Assembly: GCA_944384865.1 (NCBI GenBank)
Contig: CALWVC010000057.1
Coordinates: forward strand, 1 to 8,794
From: an uncultured Clostridia bacterium
GTDB lineage: Bacteria > Bacillota > Clostridia > Oscillospirales > Acutalibacteraceae
Direction of reading: 5' to 3'
Length of the DNA: 8,794 nucleotides
The translations under genes were made by a program, and so were the position numbers. Of the stretch, positions 1-7,042 are shown piece after piece. How positions within the stretch are numbered: the stretch's first letter is position 1; each line of letters begins with the position of its first letter. A model generated the notes under the pieces. It saw only the letters and a program-made list of their open reading frames with translations. It had not been told where the DNA came from and ran no database searches.

Positions 1-1626
1 CGTTTCAGGCGTGTCAAACAACTCGTTTGCCCACACCTTTACCAGCTCGGTTTTACCCACGCCGGTCGGCCCGACAAAAATAAACGAAGCCGGCCGCCGT
101 TTTTTATTGATCTGAACCCGGGAACGTTTAACCGCCGCAGCAATCACCGAGATTGCCTCATCCTGTCCGATAATCCGTTTATGCAGCGCCTCCTCCAGCC
201 CACTGAGCTTTTTTAAATCGCTTTCCTGGATTTTAGAGGCCGGAATCCCTGTCCAAAGCTGAATCACGCGGGCAAGATCTTCAAAAGTTACGTCGGTATG
301 TATATCGGCCGACGTAATTTTTGCAGTATCTTCATCAATCTTTGCAATCTGCGCCTTAATATTTGCCACCTGCTCATAATCTACCGGATCGGCAGATTCC
401 ACGTTTGCCAGCTCGGTATGCAAATCATTGGCACGGTATTGCAGCTTTAAAAAATCATTCGCGGTTTTATTTCGCAACGCAGCGCAGGCGCAGGCCTCAT
501 CCAACAGATCAATTGCCTTATCCGGCATATAGCGATCGTTGATATACCGCTCAGACAGCACCACCGCCTGATGCAGAAGCCCGTCGCTGACCGTTACGTT
601 GTGATGCTTCTCGTAATAATCCTTGACGCCTTTAAGCATCTGGAACGTGTCTTCAATCGAAGGCTCCTCTACCGTAACCGGCTGAAACCGACGCTCTAAC
701 GCCGCATCTTTTTCGATATATTTTCTATATTCGTTAAAGGTGGTGGCGCCAATAACCTGGATTTCACCGCGAGACAGCGCAGGCTTAAGAATATTCGCCG
801 CGCTCATGGTTCCCTCCGAATCGCCGGTTCCCACCAGATTGTGCACTTCGTCAATGAACAAAATAATATTGCCGTCTGATTTGATCTCTTCGATCAATCC
901 TTTCACCCGGCTCTCAAACTGTCCTCTAAACTGCGTTCCCGCCACCAGTGCCGTCAGGTCTAACAGATAAATCTGTTTATGCAACAGCTTCGCAGGCACA
1001 TCTCCGGCGGCAATTTTCAGCGCCAAACCCTCGGCAATCGCCGTTTTGCCAACACCAGGCTCGCCAATCAAACATGGATTGTTCTTACTGCGCCGGCTCA
1101 TGATCTGAATTACACGATACAATTCCTTTTCCCGACCGATGATCCGGTCAATCTGTCCATTTTTCGCCCGTTCGGTCAAATTGGTGCAATACCCGTCTAA
1201 AAACTTAAACTTTTTCTTTTTATTTTTCTGTTCCTGCTTTGGCATGCCTTTCTCCACAGCCTCTGCAACATAAGAGTCAGGCTGCTCAGCCTGATTCTGC
1301 ATCTGATTTTCAAATAAGTTTTGTAAAAACGGAAACGTCGTCGCACCCCCGGGGATAAACTCATCCAGCTTTTCCTGCAGAGCCTGGGAATCAACCTGCC
1401 CACTTTCGGGATCTACCATTTCCTCCATGACCTGCATCATTTCCTCGTTCATCTGTTCAAGCTCTTCTTCGGAAATGTTCATACTTTTCAGCAGGTCGTT
1501 GACAGGCGGGATATTTAACTCTTTCGCGCACTTGATACAATATCCCTCCGGATAAGAGCGGTTCCCCTCCATACGGGTAATAAAAATCACGGCAGGCCGC
1601 TTATTACATCTATTACACAACTTCAT
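1..1626 (-). CDS. Clp/HSP100 ATP-dependent unfoldase with N-terminal zinc finger (ClpC/ClpE-like), partial
   Basis: 542 residues visible; the C-terminus lies outside the window. The N-terminus has a C4-x2-C7 ... C30-x2-C33 zinc finger resembling McsA and ClpE, then an acidic Met/Glu-rich region (about 48-70) and a lysine-rich linker near 130-142. The double Clp_N repeat of ClpC/ClpA is absent. AAA1 has Walker A GEPGVGKT (188-195), Walker B with D259 and E260, and arginines R312/R313 in ERRFQPV. A short middle domain (about 383-440) precedes WTGIP (458-462). AAA2 begins with Walker A GPTGVGKT (519-526) and is cut 16 residues later. Such proteins unfold substrates and usually feed ClpP; the ClpP-docking loop would lie beyond the edge. 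ATG at 1626 with AAGGA at 1639-1643 (12-nt spacer). Probably co-transcribed with cvpA and the phosphatidyltransferase. I see no CtsR-type operator. Confidence 0.92.
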   Translation of the reverse strand, partial: MKLCNRCNKRPAVIFITRMEGNRSYPEGYCIKCAKELNIPPVNDLLKSMNISEEELEQMNEEMMQVMEEMVDPESGQVDSQALQEKLDEFIPGGATTFPFLQNLFENQMQNQAEQPDSYVAEAVEKGMPKQEQKNKKKKFKFLDGYCTNLTERAKNGQIDRIIGREKELYRVIQIMSRRSKNNPCLIGEPGVGKTAIAEGLALKIAAGDVPAKLLHKQIYLLDLTALVAGTQFRGQFESRVKGLIEEIKSDGNIILFIDEVHNLVGTGDSEGTMSAANILKPALSRGEIQVIGATTFNEYRKYIEKDAALERRFQPVTVEEPSIEDTFQMLKGVKDYYEKHHNVTVSDGLLHQAVVLSERYINDRYMPDKAIDLLDEACACAALRNKTANDFLKLQYRANDLHTELANVESADPVDYEQVANIKAQIAKIDEDTAKITSADIHTDVTFEDLARVIQLWTGIPASKIQESDLKKLSGLEEALHKRIIGQDEAISVIAAAVKRSRVQINKKRRPASFIFVGPTGVGKTELVKVWANELFDTPET

Positions 1627-1659
1627 GAAGATTTTATTTCCTTTCCATAGCTAAAGTGG

Positions 1660-2274
1660 TCAACGGCCAGAGCCAGACTCTGTCCGCTCTTTTTCCATAT
1701 TGTATTTCCCGCTTTTAATATCCCGAAATACCGGATAATAACAAACCAATGAAAACACAATACAGACGGCACACAACACGCCTGATACATATAAAATCCA
1801 ATACGGAAACGCCGGTCCGACAATATCAGAAATCAACACCATAATCAAAAACATATAAATTACTACCGTGCTTAACTTTCCCCACCATTTTGCCTCAGAC
1901 GGGCGCAACCCAATTTCAAACAGCTTAATGGAGCCCAGCAGCATCATAAACTCTTTGATCAGGAACATTACCATCAGCACTATAAAAATCGGATGATTGA
2001 TAGAAATAGCAATCACTACTGAAGCCTGCGTCAGTTTATCCGCGATCGGGTCGATGATTTTTCCAAATGTTGAAATCATGTGAAACCGACGGGCAATGAT
2101 CCCATCCGTCACATCGGTCAGCCCGGAGATAACCAACACCAGAGCGGCATAAACATAGTGATTTTTGATATCCCAGAAATATAAAATCAGAAAGACAGGA
2201 ACTAGCAGAATCCGAAAAAAAGACAATAAATTCGGAATAGTAACAATGGTTTTCAATTCCCCGTTTTTCGTCAT
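1660..2274 (-). CDS. CDP-alcohol phosphatidyltransferase family protein (PgsA-like)
   Basis: 204 aa integral membrane enzyme of phospholipid synthesis. It carries the complete CDP-alcohol phosphotransferase signature D54-x2-D57-G58-x2-A61-R62-x8-G71-x3-D75-x3-D79, whose four aspartates bind the metal and CDP-diacylglycerol. About six hydrophobic helices are visible (roughly 18-34, 40-54, 83-99, 100-117, 133-155 and 157-180). The likely acceptor is glycerol-3-phosphate (PgsA) or phosphatidylglycerol (cardiolipin synthase type). The stretch after the signature (FLIKEFMM, then KWWGKLSTVV) recalls a Clostridia subgroup annotated only at family level, so no symbol is given. The ATG at 2274 was chosen because AAGGA (2286-2290) lies 11 nt upstream. 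The frame opens at a GTG (2301) with no SD, and the ATG at 2286 overlaps the SD. It is followed 33 bp later by the Clp gene. Confidence 0.85.
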   Translation of the reverse strand: MTKNGELKTIVTIPNLLSFFRILLVPVFLILYFWDIKNHYVYAALVLVISGLTDVTDGIIARRFHMISTFGKIIDPIADKLTQASVVIAISINHPIFIVLMVMFLIKEFMMLLGSIKLFEIGLRPSEAKWWGKLSTVVIYMFLIMVLISDIVGPAFPYWILYVSGVLCAVCIVFSLVCYYPVFRDIKSGKYNMEKERTESGSGR

Positions 2275-2321
2275 GCAATAAATCATCCTTTTAATTTTCA
2301 CATCAGATTATGAGGCTGAAA

Positions 2322-3020
2322 TCAAAACGGACTAAATCCGTAAATGAACTTATATAAAAAGGTCTGATCGATCAGCGCGGCGTCAAAACATAAAAATGTT
2401 CCGCCCATTGCCGACATTGCCAAACCGATAACAACTGTCGACACAAAAACCAAAATCAGACCTTTGACTGCACCCAAAACGCCGCCTAACAGTGAATTGA
2501 TACTGGATAAAACCGGGAGCCGGAACACCCGGTTAACCAGTCTCGCAAGCCACCGAACGACCAGCATAAGCAGAAAAAACAGCAAAGCCGAACAAAACAC
2601 CCGGATGAAATTCACAATTACCGGCTTTAAAATATGGTCTGAAACCATCTCGGCGGTATATATTGCGCCGTTTTGAACAGAATCCTGTAATTGCGCGCCA
2701 ATCTGTTCTTTATCTACCCCGAACGATTCCGCCAAACCAGTAACTACAGACGGCAGACTGTCCCAAACAAAGTTGATCTGCTGCGATACGACCTGATCTT
2801 CGGTATCCGTCAAACTCTGCTCTATGGAAGAAACCATCTGCGGGCGCACAGCTCGTTCATATATCTCGTCAGCCGCATACCCGGCCAGTGAAAAGGCAAT
2901 CGTCGCCGCAAGAATATACCCGGCAAGCTCCACAATCGTTCTGACAAAGCCATGTACAGCGGATCGCCAGATCACCAGCGCTACAATCAGAATGATTGCC
3001 AGATCTATCACCAGAGCCAT
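2322..3020 (-). CDS. CvpA family membrane protein
   Basis: 232 aa with four predicted membrane segments: about 3-20, 26-48, 137-160 and 180-203. A soluble, acidic, probably extracytoplasmic loop (about 50-135) joins the second and third. The pattern SINSLLGGVLGAVKGLIL (173-190) is the characteristic CvpA-family signature (glycine-rich last helices), and the N-terminus DLAIILIVALVIWRSAVHGF also fits. In E. coli CvpA is an inner-membrane protein needed for colicin V production and linked to envelope stress tolerance; in Clostridia its job is not established. The start at 3020 has GGGAG at 3030-3034 (9-nt spacer). The frame stays open upstream to 3146, but that extension would run through the promoter region. 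First gene of the second unit, 47 bp ahead of the phosphatidyltransferase. Confidence 0.85.
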   Translation of the reverse strand: MALVIDLAIILIVALVIWRSAVHGFVRTIVELAGYILAATIAFSLAGYAADEIYERAVRPQMVSSIEQSLTDTEDQVVSQQINFVWDSLPSVVTGLAESFGVDKEQIGAQLQDSVQNGAIYTAEMVSDHILKPVIVNFIRVFCSALLFFLLMLVVRWLARLVNRVFRLPVLSSINSLLGGVLGAVKGLILVFVSTVVIGLAMSAMGGTFLCFDAALIDQTFLYKFIYGFSPF

Positions 3021-3045
3021 TACTTCACGCTCCCGTATAAAAAAT

Positions 3046-3074
3046 AGTATAACACGCTTTTTAGTATAATACAA
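3046..3074 (-). promoter_or_regulatory. sigma-A-type promoter candidate P2 upstream of cvpA
   Basis: On the minus strand TTGTAT (3074-3069) and TATACT (3051-3046) are separated by exactly 17 bp. The start would be near 3039, leaving about 19 nt to the ATG at 3020, enough for the GGGAG SD at 3030-3034. This is the better of the two candidates because of its ideal spacing, and it sits in the only sizeable intergenic gap of the window. Confidence 0.6.
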
Positions 3075-3090
3075 ATACTTTTTATAACAA
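3063..3090 (-). promoter_or_regulatory. sigma-A-type promoter candidate P1 upstream of cvpA
   Basis: On the minus strand a -35-like TTGTTA (3090-3085) and a -10-like TATACT (3068-3063) are separated by 16 bp of AT-rich sequence. Transcription would start near 3056, giving a leader of roughly 36 nt before the cvpA ATG. It partly overlaps P2. Confidence 0.45.
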
Positions 3091-3107
3091 TATATAGAAT
3101 CCCAATC

Positions 3108-3137
3108 AAAAACCGAAAACACAACCGGGCTTTTTCG
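3108..3137 (-). terminator. weak terminator-like hairpin after the DUF5711 gene
   Basis: On the minus strand CGAAAA (3137-3132) can pair with TTTTCG (3119-3114) across a 12-nt loop, followed by G and five T (3112-3108). The stem is short and AT-rich, so termination would be leaky at best. Its placement, 25 bp after the stop and before a new promoter region, is the main support. Confidence 0.25.
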
Positions 3138-3161
3138 ACCTGACATCCCTTTGTCTGATTG

Positions 3162-4562
3162 TCACGAATACAATACGATTCGACGGGCATACAACACCGC
3201 CGCTCGCCCGTCAAACGTTTGCACCGCAATCGCGCCGGCCTCCAGGGTTGTTTCAAATTTTTTCTGCGCTTCATCATTATATGCGTAAAGTTTGTCAGAC
3301 AGCACAAAGATCTGATCCCGATCGAAGGCAACGGCCTGTATGGCGTGGTCAAAATCGATCTGAACGTCAAGCGTCAGATCAGATTTTAAAACCAAAATGG
3401 CATTTTGTGCCGCGTGCACGGCATCTGCCAGACACACCAGCATTTCACCGTTTCGATATGCTGATTTTACCAGTTTTTTACCGTCAAAATCATAAGAAGC
3501 TGTCAGCTGTCCATCCGAATCCAGTTTGCCGCAGCGCGCTGCCGACAAAAACTGTACCGTATTATTCGAGTCAAAATATATCTGATAAAACAGCTCGTCT
3601 GAAAAATCCGCCTTGTACTGCGGTTCAGTGCAAGAAAGTCTGAAGAGCTGTACCGTAGATTTATATACCGCATCCTCAGCGGAGACAGACAATACACACA
3701 GCATATTTCCGGCATCATTAAGCGCTATATCGGTAACATATTGTTTAGCGGCGTTATATTGATAAATCGCCTCGTGATCAGCATTATATACTGTAACCGT
3801 ATTTGTTCCCCGCGCCGCCTCAGTAACCAGCGCATATCGGCCGCCGGCGCTCACGGTCGCCGTTACGATATTTTTTTCCGTCTGACCGGTATACAACAGT
3901 TCCGCAGCATTCAGGATTTTATAGTTTGTCCGCCCCCGGTCATATAACAGATAATAATCTGCGCCGCCTGTCTGAACAGGATCTGCATACCCATGCGTAT
4001 CCGTCAATAACCGCGCGCCATGCTTGTTATAAACCAAAAACGAGGTATCCGTCACCAGAGACAAAACCGAACCGTCTGCAACAAGATTTTTGGGTGCGCC
4101 GGCATCTGAAAAAGCAACCGGAAATCCATCGCCCGATCGCATTTTTGCAGACAAAACGGTAAACCAGTCCATTACTGGCGTCGGTAGTAAAAATACAAAC
4201 AACAGCGCGCAGATTAATACAACCCCTAAAATGGTCGCAGTAGCTTTGATCCAAAGCCTGTGCAATTGTTTTTTACCCTTGATCACCTGAAAACCGGGCT
4301 GTTGCTCACCCACCGTTTTTTGGCGTTTTTCAGACGGCGTATATAAAGTAAAAATCCATTCTTTGAGCGATTTTGCGGGTTGCTTTTTCACTCCCTGTGC
4401 GTCTAAAGCCAGCACCGTCTCGGATTTTTGCTCTGTCTTTTTTTGCGTCTTACGTGCTTTTTTCAACTGCTTATTTTTAAATTTTTCCAACTTTTTCGGA
4501 TCGGTCATCATCGACGCATTTTTCGGTTTTTCAACAGGTTTAAAAAAATCATTCTTTTTCAA
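3162..4562 (-). CDS. DUF5711 family membrane-anchored protein
   Basis: 466 aa from the TTG at 4562 (470 from the less likely GTG at 4574). Residues 1-103 are a lysine-rich, low-complexity segment expected in the cytoplasm. One transmembrane helix follows (about 105-127; ATILGVVLICALLFVFLL at its core), then about 340 residues expected outside the cell. That part consists of short beta-strand-like blocks with recurring patterns such as SAGGRYALVTEAARG, NTVTVYNADHE and DIALNDAGNMLCVLS, a beta-propeller-like rhythm. I recognise this as the DUF5711 family of Clostridia, whose function is unknown. No enzyme motif, no lipobox and no cell-wall anchor is seen. Translation appears coupled to truA. It is probably the last gene of the ecf-truA unit, since a terminator-like hairpin and new promoters follow. 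The propeller fold is inference. Confidence 0.82.
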   Translation of the reverse strand: MKKNDFFKPVEKPKNASMMTDPKKLEKFKNKQLKKARKTQKKTEQKSETVLALDAQGVKKQPAKSLKEWIFTLYTPSEKRQKTVGEQQPGFQVIKGKKQLHRLWIKATATILGVVLICALLFVFLLPTPVMDWFTVLSAKMRSGDGFPVAFSDAGAPKNLVADGSVLSLVTDTSFLVYNKHGARLLTDTHGYADPVQTGGADYYLLYDRGRTNYKILNAAELLYTGQTEKNIVTATVSAGGRYALVTEAARGTNTVTVYNADHEAIYQYNAAKQYVTDIALNDAGNMLCVLSVSAEDAVYKSTVQLFRLSCTEPQYKADFSDELFYQIYFDSNNTVQFLSAARCGKLDSDGQLTASYDFDGKKLVKSAYRNGEMLVCLADAVHAAQNAILVLKSDLTLDVQIDFDHAIQAVAFDRDQIFVLSDKLYAYNDEAQKKFETTLEAGAIAVQTFDGRAAVLYARRIVLYS

Positions 4563-4564
4563 GA

Positions 4565-5356
4565 TTACAACCACCCTTTTGCCAAACCGGCATCCAACGT
4601 CTCAGCCTGCAAAATGCCGTCCGGATATGTCACCCGGTTTAAAAACAGCCCATGCGCGGGCGCTGTCGGTCCTGCGTTTTCCCGCCGGCCGGCATCCACG
4701 ATCTCTCCTACCGCCCGCGATGAAAATTTCCCCAATCCTGTCTGAATCAATGTTCCCGCCATAATCCGAACCATATTGTACAAAAAACCGTCTGCGCATA
4801 CAACGAAACGAATCAGCGGCCCGCATCGTTCCACCCGTGCCTGCATCACTGTGCGCACGTGATCGGTCACCGATGATCCAGCTGCACAAAACGCTGAAAA
4901 ATCATGCGTCCCTAAAAACTGCTGCGCACCCTGCTGCATCTGGTCCACATCCAACGGTTGATTTACATAATATGAGTAATACCGGTATAACGGATGCCGC
5001 ACCGTCCCATTATAAATCTGATAAATATATTCCTTTGAGCGAACACTGTAACGGGCATGAAAATCTGTCGGAACCGGAACGCATCCGATTGCCGCTATAT
5101 CCTCCGGCAGCTTGGTGTTCAGCGCCTTCACCAACGCCGGCGGCGGAATCGAGCCCGTATCATCAAAATGAAAGCAATACATGTTTGCATGCACGCCGCT
5201 GTCTGTCCGGCTGCAGCCGGTGATCCCCGGACGCACACCAAGTATCTGCAACAGGGCGTCCTGCACCACCGGCTGTACAGCCAACGCATTCTGCTGCACC
5301 TGCCAGCCGTGATAATTGGTTCCGTCAAAGCGGATCGTCATTAAAAATCTGGGCAT
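4565..5356 (-). CDS. truA: tRNA pseudouridine(38-40) synthase TruA
   Basis: 263 aa, full length for the family (E. coli TruA is about 270). It isomerises uridines 38, 39 and 40 of the tRNA anticodon stem to pseudouridine. The N-terminus has the family pattern FDGTNYHGWQ (10-19). The catalytic motif is CSRTDSGVHA (48-57), with D52 the nucleophilic aspartate. The C-terminal half has FLYNMVRIMAGTL and ends near FLNRVTYPDG, as in other TruA proteins. The ATG at 5356 has GAGGG (5364-5368) 7 nt upstream, overlapping the ecfT stop. The order ecfA1-ecfA2-ecfT-truA is the conserved Firmicutes arrangement, but the ribosomal protein genes that usually flank it (rpoA-rplQ upstream, rplM-rpsI downstream) are absent here. 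Its 3' end contains the SD of the DUF5711 gene. Confidence 0.96.
   Translation of the reverse strand: MPRFLMTIRFDGTNYHGWQVQQNALAVQPVVQDALLQILGVRPGITGCSRTDSGVHANMYCFHFDDTGSIPPPALVKALNTKLPEDIAAIGCVPVPTDFHARYSVRSKEYIYQIYNGTVRHPLYRYYSYYVNQPLDVDQMQQGAQQFLGTHDFSAFCAAGSSVTDHVRTVMQARVERCGPLIRFVVCADGFLYNMVRIMAGTLIQTGLGKFSSRAVGEIVDAGRRENAGPTAPAHGLFLNRVTYPDGILQAETLDAGLAKGWL
4571..4577 (-). promoter_or_regulatory. ribosome-binding site deciding a TTG start for the DUF5711 gene
   Basis: AGGGTGG lies at the very end of truA and is followed by an 8-nt spacer and a TTG at 4562-4560, an ideal SD distance. The alternative GTG at 4574 lies inside this SD and cannot be served by it. The truA stop (4567-4565) falls between the SD and the TTG, so ribosomes finishing truA arrive at the next start. 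Confidence 0.6.
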
Positions 5357-5366
5357 ATCCTATCCC

Positions 5367-6170
5367 TCAAAGAAAAATATTCAAAAGAATGACGCCTGCC
5401 AGCAGTCCGGCTGATGCGGCGTAAGTGATCGCATCCCGATATCCCATATGAAGCTGTTTCATCCGGGTTCTGCCCCTGCCGCCGTGATAACAGCGGCTCT
5501 CCATCGCATCTGCCAGTTCTTTCGCGCGACGCACCGAAGAAATCATCAACGGAATCAATATCGGAATCACCGCTTTGATTTTTTGCAGGATATTGCCGCT
5601 ATCCATATCGGCGCCGCGCGCCTTCTGCGCGCTCATGATCTTATCGGTCTCTTCGATCAACGTCGGAATAAACCGCAGCGCAATGGTCATCATCATCGCA
5701 AACATATGCGTATCGATCCCCAGTTTCATCAACGGCGACAACAGACTTTCGATCGCGTCAGTTAACGCCGTAGGCGCCGTAGTATAGGTCAGCGCCGCAC
5801 TGATGATAATCAGAAGCACAATCCGGATTGCGACAAAGACCGCGCGGGTAATGCCCTCCAGATAAATATTAAAAATCCAGAACCGAACCAACAGCGTCTC
5901 TCCGGAAATATAAAAAATATTCAACACCGCAGTAATCGCTACAAAAATTAAAATAGGCTTGATCGACTTCCAGTAAAATTTCAATGGAACTTTAGACGCC
6001 GCTGCTACAAACAGCACAAACGCCGCTACCAACAGCAGCGACCAGAAATTAAACGCAACAAAAGTAATGACAATCATTCCGATAGTCAACAGCAGCTTGG
6101 TTCTGGGGTCGATTTTATGGACAAACGAGTCAAAGGGCAAATACTGGCCGAATGTGATATCCTTGATCAT
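5367..6170 (-). CDS. ecfT: energy-coupling factor transporter transmembrane protein EcfT
   Basis: 267 aa CbiQ/EcfT-family integral membrane protein that links the two ATPases to a substrate-binding S component. The N-terminus has the family signature HKIDPRTKLLL (18-28). Hydrophobic segments lie around 25-57, 70-90, 107-130, 198-213 and 246-266. The two cytoplasmic coupling motifs that plug into the ATPases are visible: ARG at 184-186 and SRC in AMESRCY at 225-227. The second motif has Cys where the idealised motif has Gly, a variant I recall as common in EcfT. The ATG is in a 4-bp overlap with ecfA2. The stop region contains the SD for truA (5364-5368), so expression of the neighbours looks coupled. 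No S component gene follows, consistent with a shared group II module. Confidence 0.94.
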   Translation of the reverse strand: MIKDITFGQYLPFDSFVHKIDPRTKLLLTIGMIVITFVAFNFWSLLLVAAFVLFVAAASKVPLKFYWKSIKPILIFVAITAVLNIFYISGETLLVRFWIFNIYLEGITRAVFVAIRIVLLIIISAALTYTTAPTALTDAIESLLSPLMKLGIDTHMFAMMMTIALRFIPTLIEETDKIMSAQKARGADMDSGNILQKIKAVIPILIPLMISSVRRAKELADAMESRCYHGGRGRTRMKQLHMGYRDAITYAASAGLLAGVILLNIFL

Positions 6171-7036
6171 TTTTTCAGCCGCCCCCTTTGTTCAAACAGG
6201 GCAACCAGCTCTCGCTGCGCCTGGTCCATCGAAAACACACCGGCGCCTACCGGCAGGTTATTGCGCCGAAGCCCCATAAAAATTTTAGTTACGGCCGGCA
6301 CATTCAAACCGATCTGTTCCAATTCTTCACCGCGCGAATATACCCGGTCTACCGTATCATACATCGCCACTTTGCCTTTGTTCATAACCAGCACTTTATT
6401 GGCAACCTTAGCAACATCCTCCATACTGTGCGATACCAATAACACGGTGGTCTGATGCTCCGCCCGATATTGGGCGATCTCGTCCAGGATTGTGTCTCGT
6501 CCCAACGGGTCCAGCCCGGCGGTTGGCTCGTCCAACACCAATACCTTCGGCTGCATCGCCAATACGCCGGCGATAGCTGCCCGGCGCTTTTCCCCGCCGG
6601 ACAAATCAAAGGGCGACTTTTTCAACAACGATTCCGACAGCCGCACCTGTCTGGCGGCGTCATAAACCCGCTGTCGGACTTCCTCTTCAGAAAGCCCCAT
6701 GTTCCGCGGCCCAAAGCCGATATCTTTTTCTACCGTTTCATCAAACAGCTGGTATTCGGGATATTGAAAAACCAACCCCACTTTAAACCGCAACCGCCGG
6801 ATTTCTTTAGGCTGCTCCCAGACGTCCTCACCGTCTACATAAAGCTTTCCGGAAGTCGGGCGCAACAGCCCGTTCAAATGCTGCACCAACGTGGACTTTC
6901 CCGAACCGGTATGCCCGATAATTCCAACAAAATCGTTTTGTTCGATCTCAATATTGACATCACAGACAGCCGCTTTTTCAAAGGGCGTGTTCTGAGAATA
7001 AATATACTCCAAGTGCTCGGTTTTGATAATCGCCAA
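6167..7036 (-). CDS. ecfA2: energy-coupling factor transporter ATPase EcfA2
   Basis: 289 aa, the second ATPase of the ECF module, expected to pair with EcfA1 and dock on EcfT. Motifs: Walker A GHTGSGKST (41-49; the T after GH is typical of EcfA2), Q-loop Q91 in LVFQYPEYQ, signature LSGGE (145-149), Walker B VLVLDE with catalytic E170, and switch H203. The C-terminal extension ends in a basic tail, RGRLKK. The start is a TTG at 7036: a strong GGAGG (7047-7051) sits 10 nt upstream, inside the last codons of ecfA1, and the protein then begins MAIIKTEHLEY as expected. The gap to ecfA1 is 6 bp, and the stop overlaps the ecfT ATG in an ATGA (6167-6170), which should help keep subunit amounts balanced. 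No missing catalytic residues. Confidence 0.95.
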   Translation of the reverse strand: MAIIKTEHLEYIYSQNTPFEKAAVCDVNIEIEQNDFVGIIGHTGSGKSTLVQHLNGLLRPTSGKLYVDGEDVWEQPKEIRRLRFKVGLVFQYPEYQLFDETVEKDIGFGPRNMGLSEEEVRQRVYDAARQVRLSESLLKKSPFDLSGGEKRRAAIAGVLAMQPKVLVLDEPTAGLDPLGRDTILDEIAQYRAEHQTTVLLVSHSMEDVAKVANKVLVMNKGKVAMYDTVDRVYSRGEELEQIGLNVPAVTKIFMGLRRNNLPVGAGVFSMDQAQRELVALFEQRGRLKK

Positions 7037-7042
7037 TGTCGT

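Noticed and set aside
3021..3146. N-terminal extension of the CvpA protein up to 3146
   Set aside because: The extension reads through the promoter region and is unlike CvpA proteins; the ATG at 3020 has a good SD.
3121..3150. Possible CtsR-like half site (minus-strand AGGTCGAAA) upstream of the cvpA-clp unit
   Set aside because: CtsR operators are direct heptad repeats of GGTCAAA type; only one degenerate half is present, with no second repeat at the right spacing. No CIRCE inverted repeat was seen either.
5496..5504. Cys instead of Gly in the second EcfT coupling motif (SRC, residues 225-227)
   Set aside because: The variant is, as far as I recall, common among EcfT proteins, so it is not evidence of a defective transporter.
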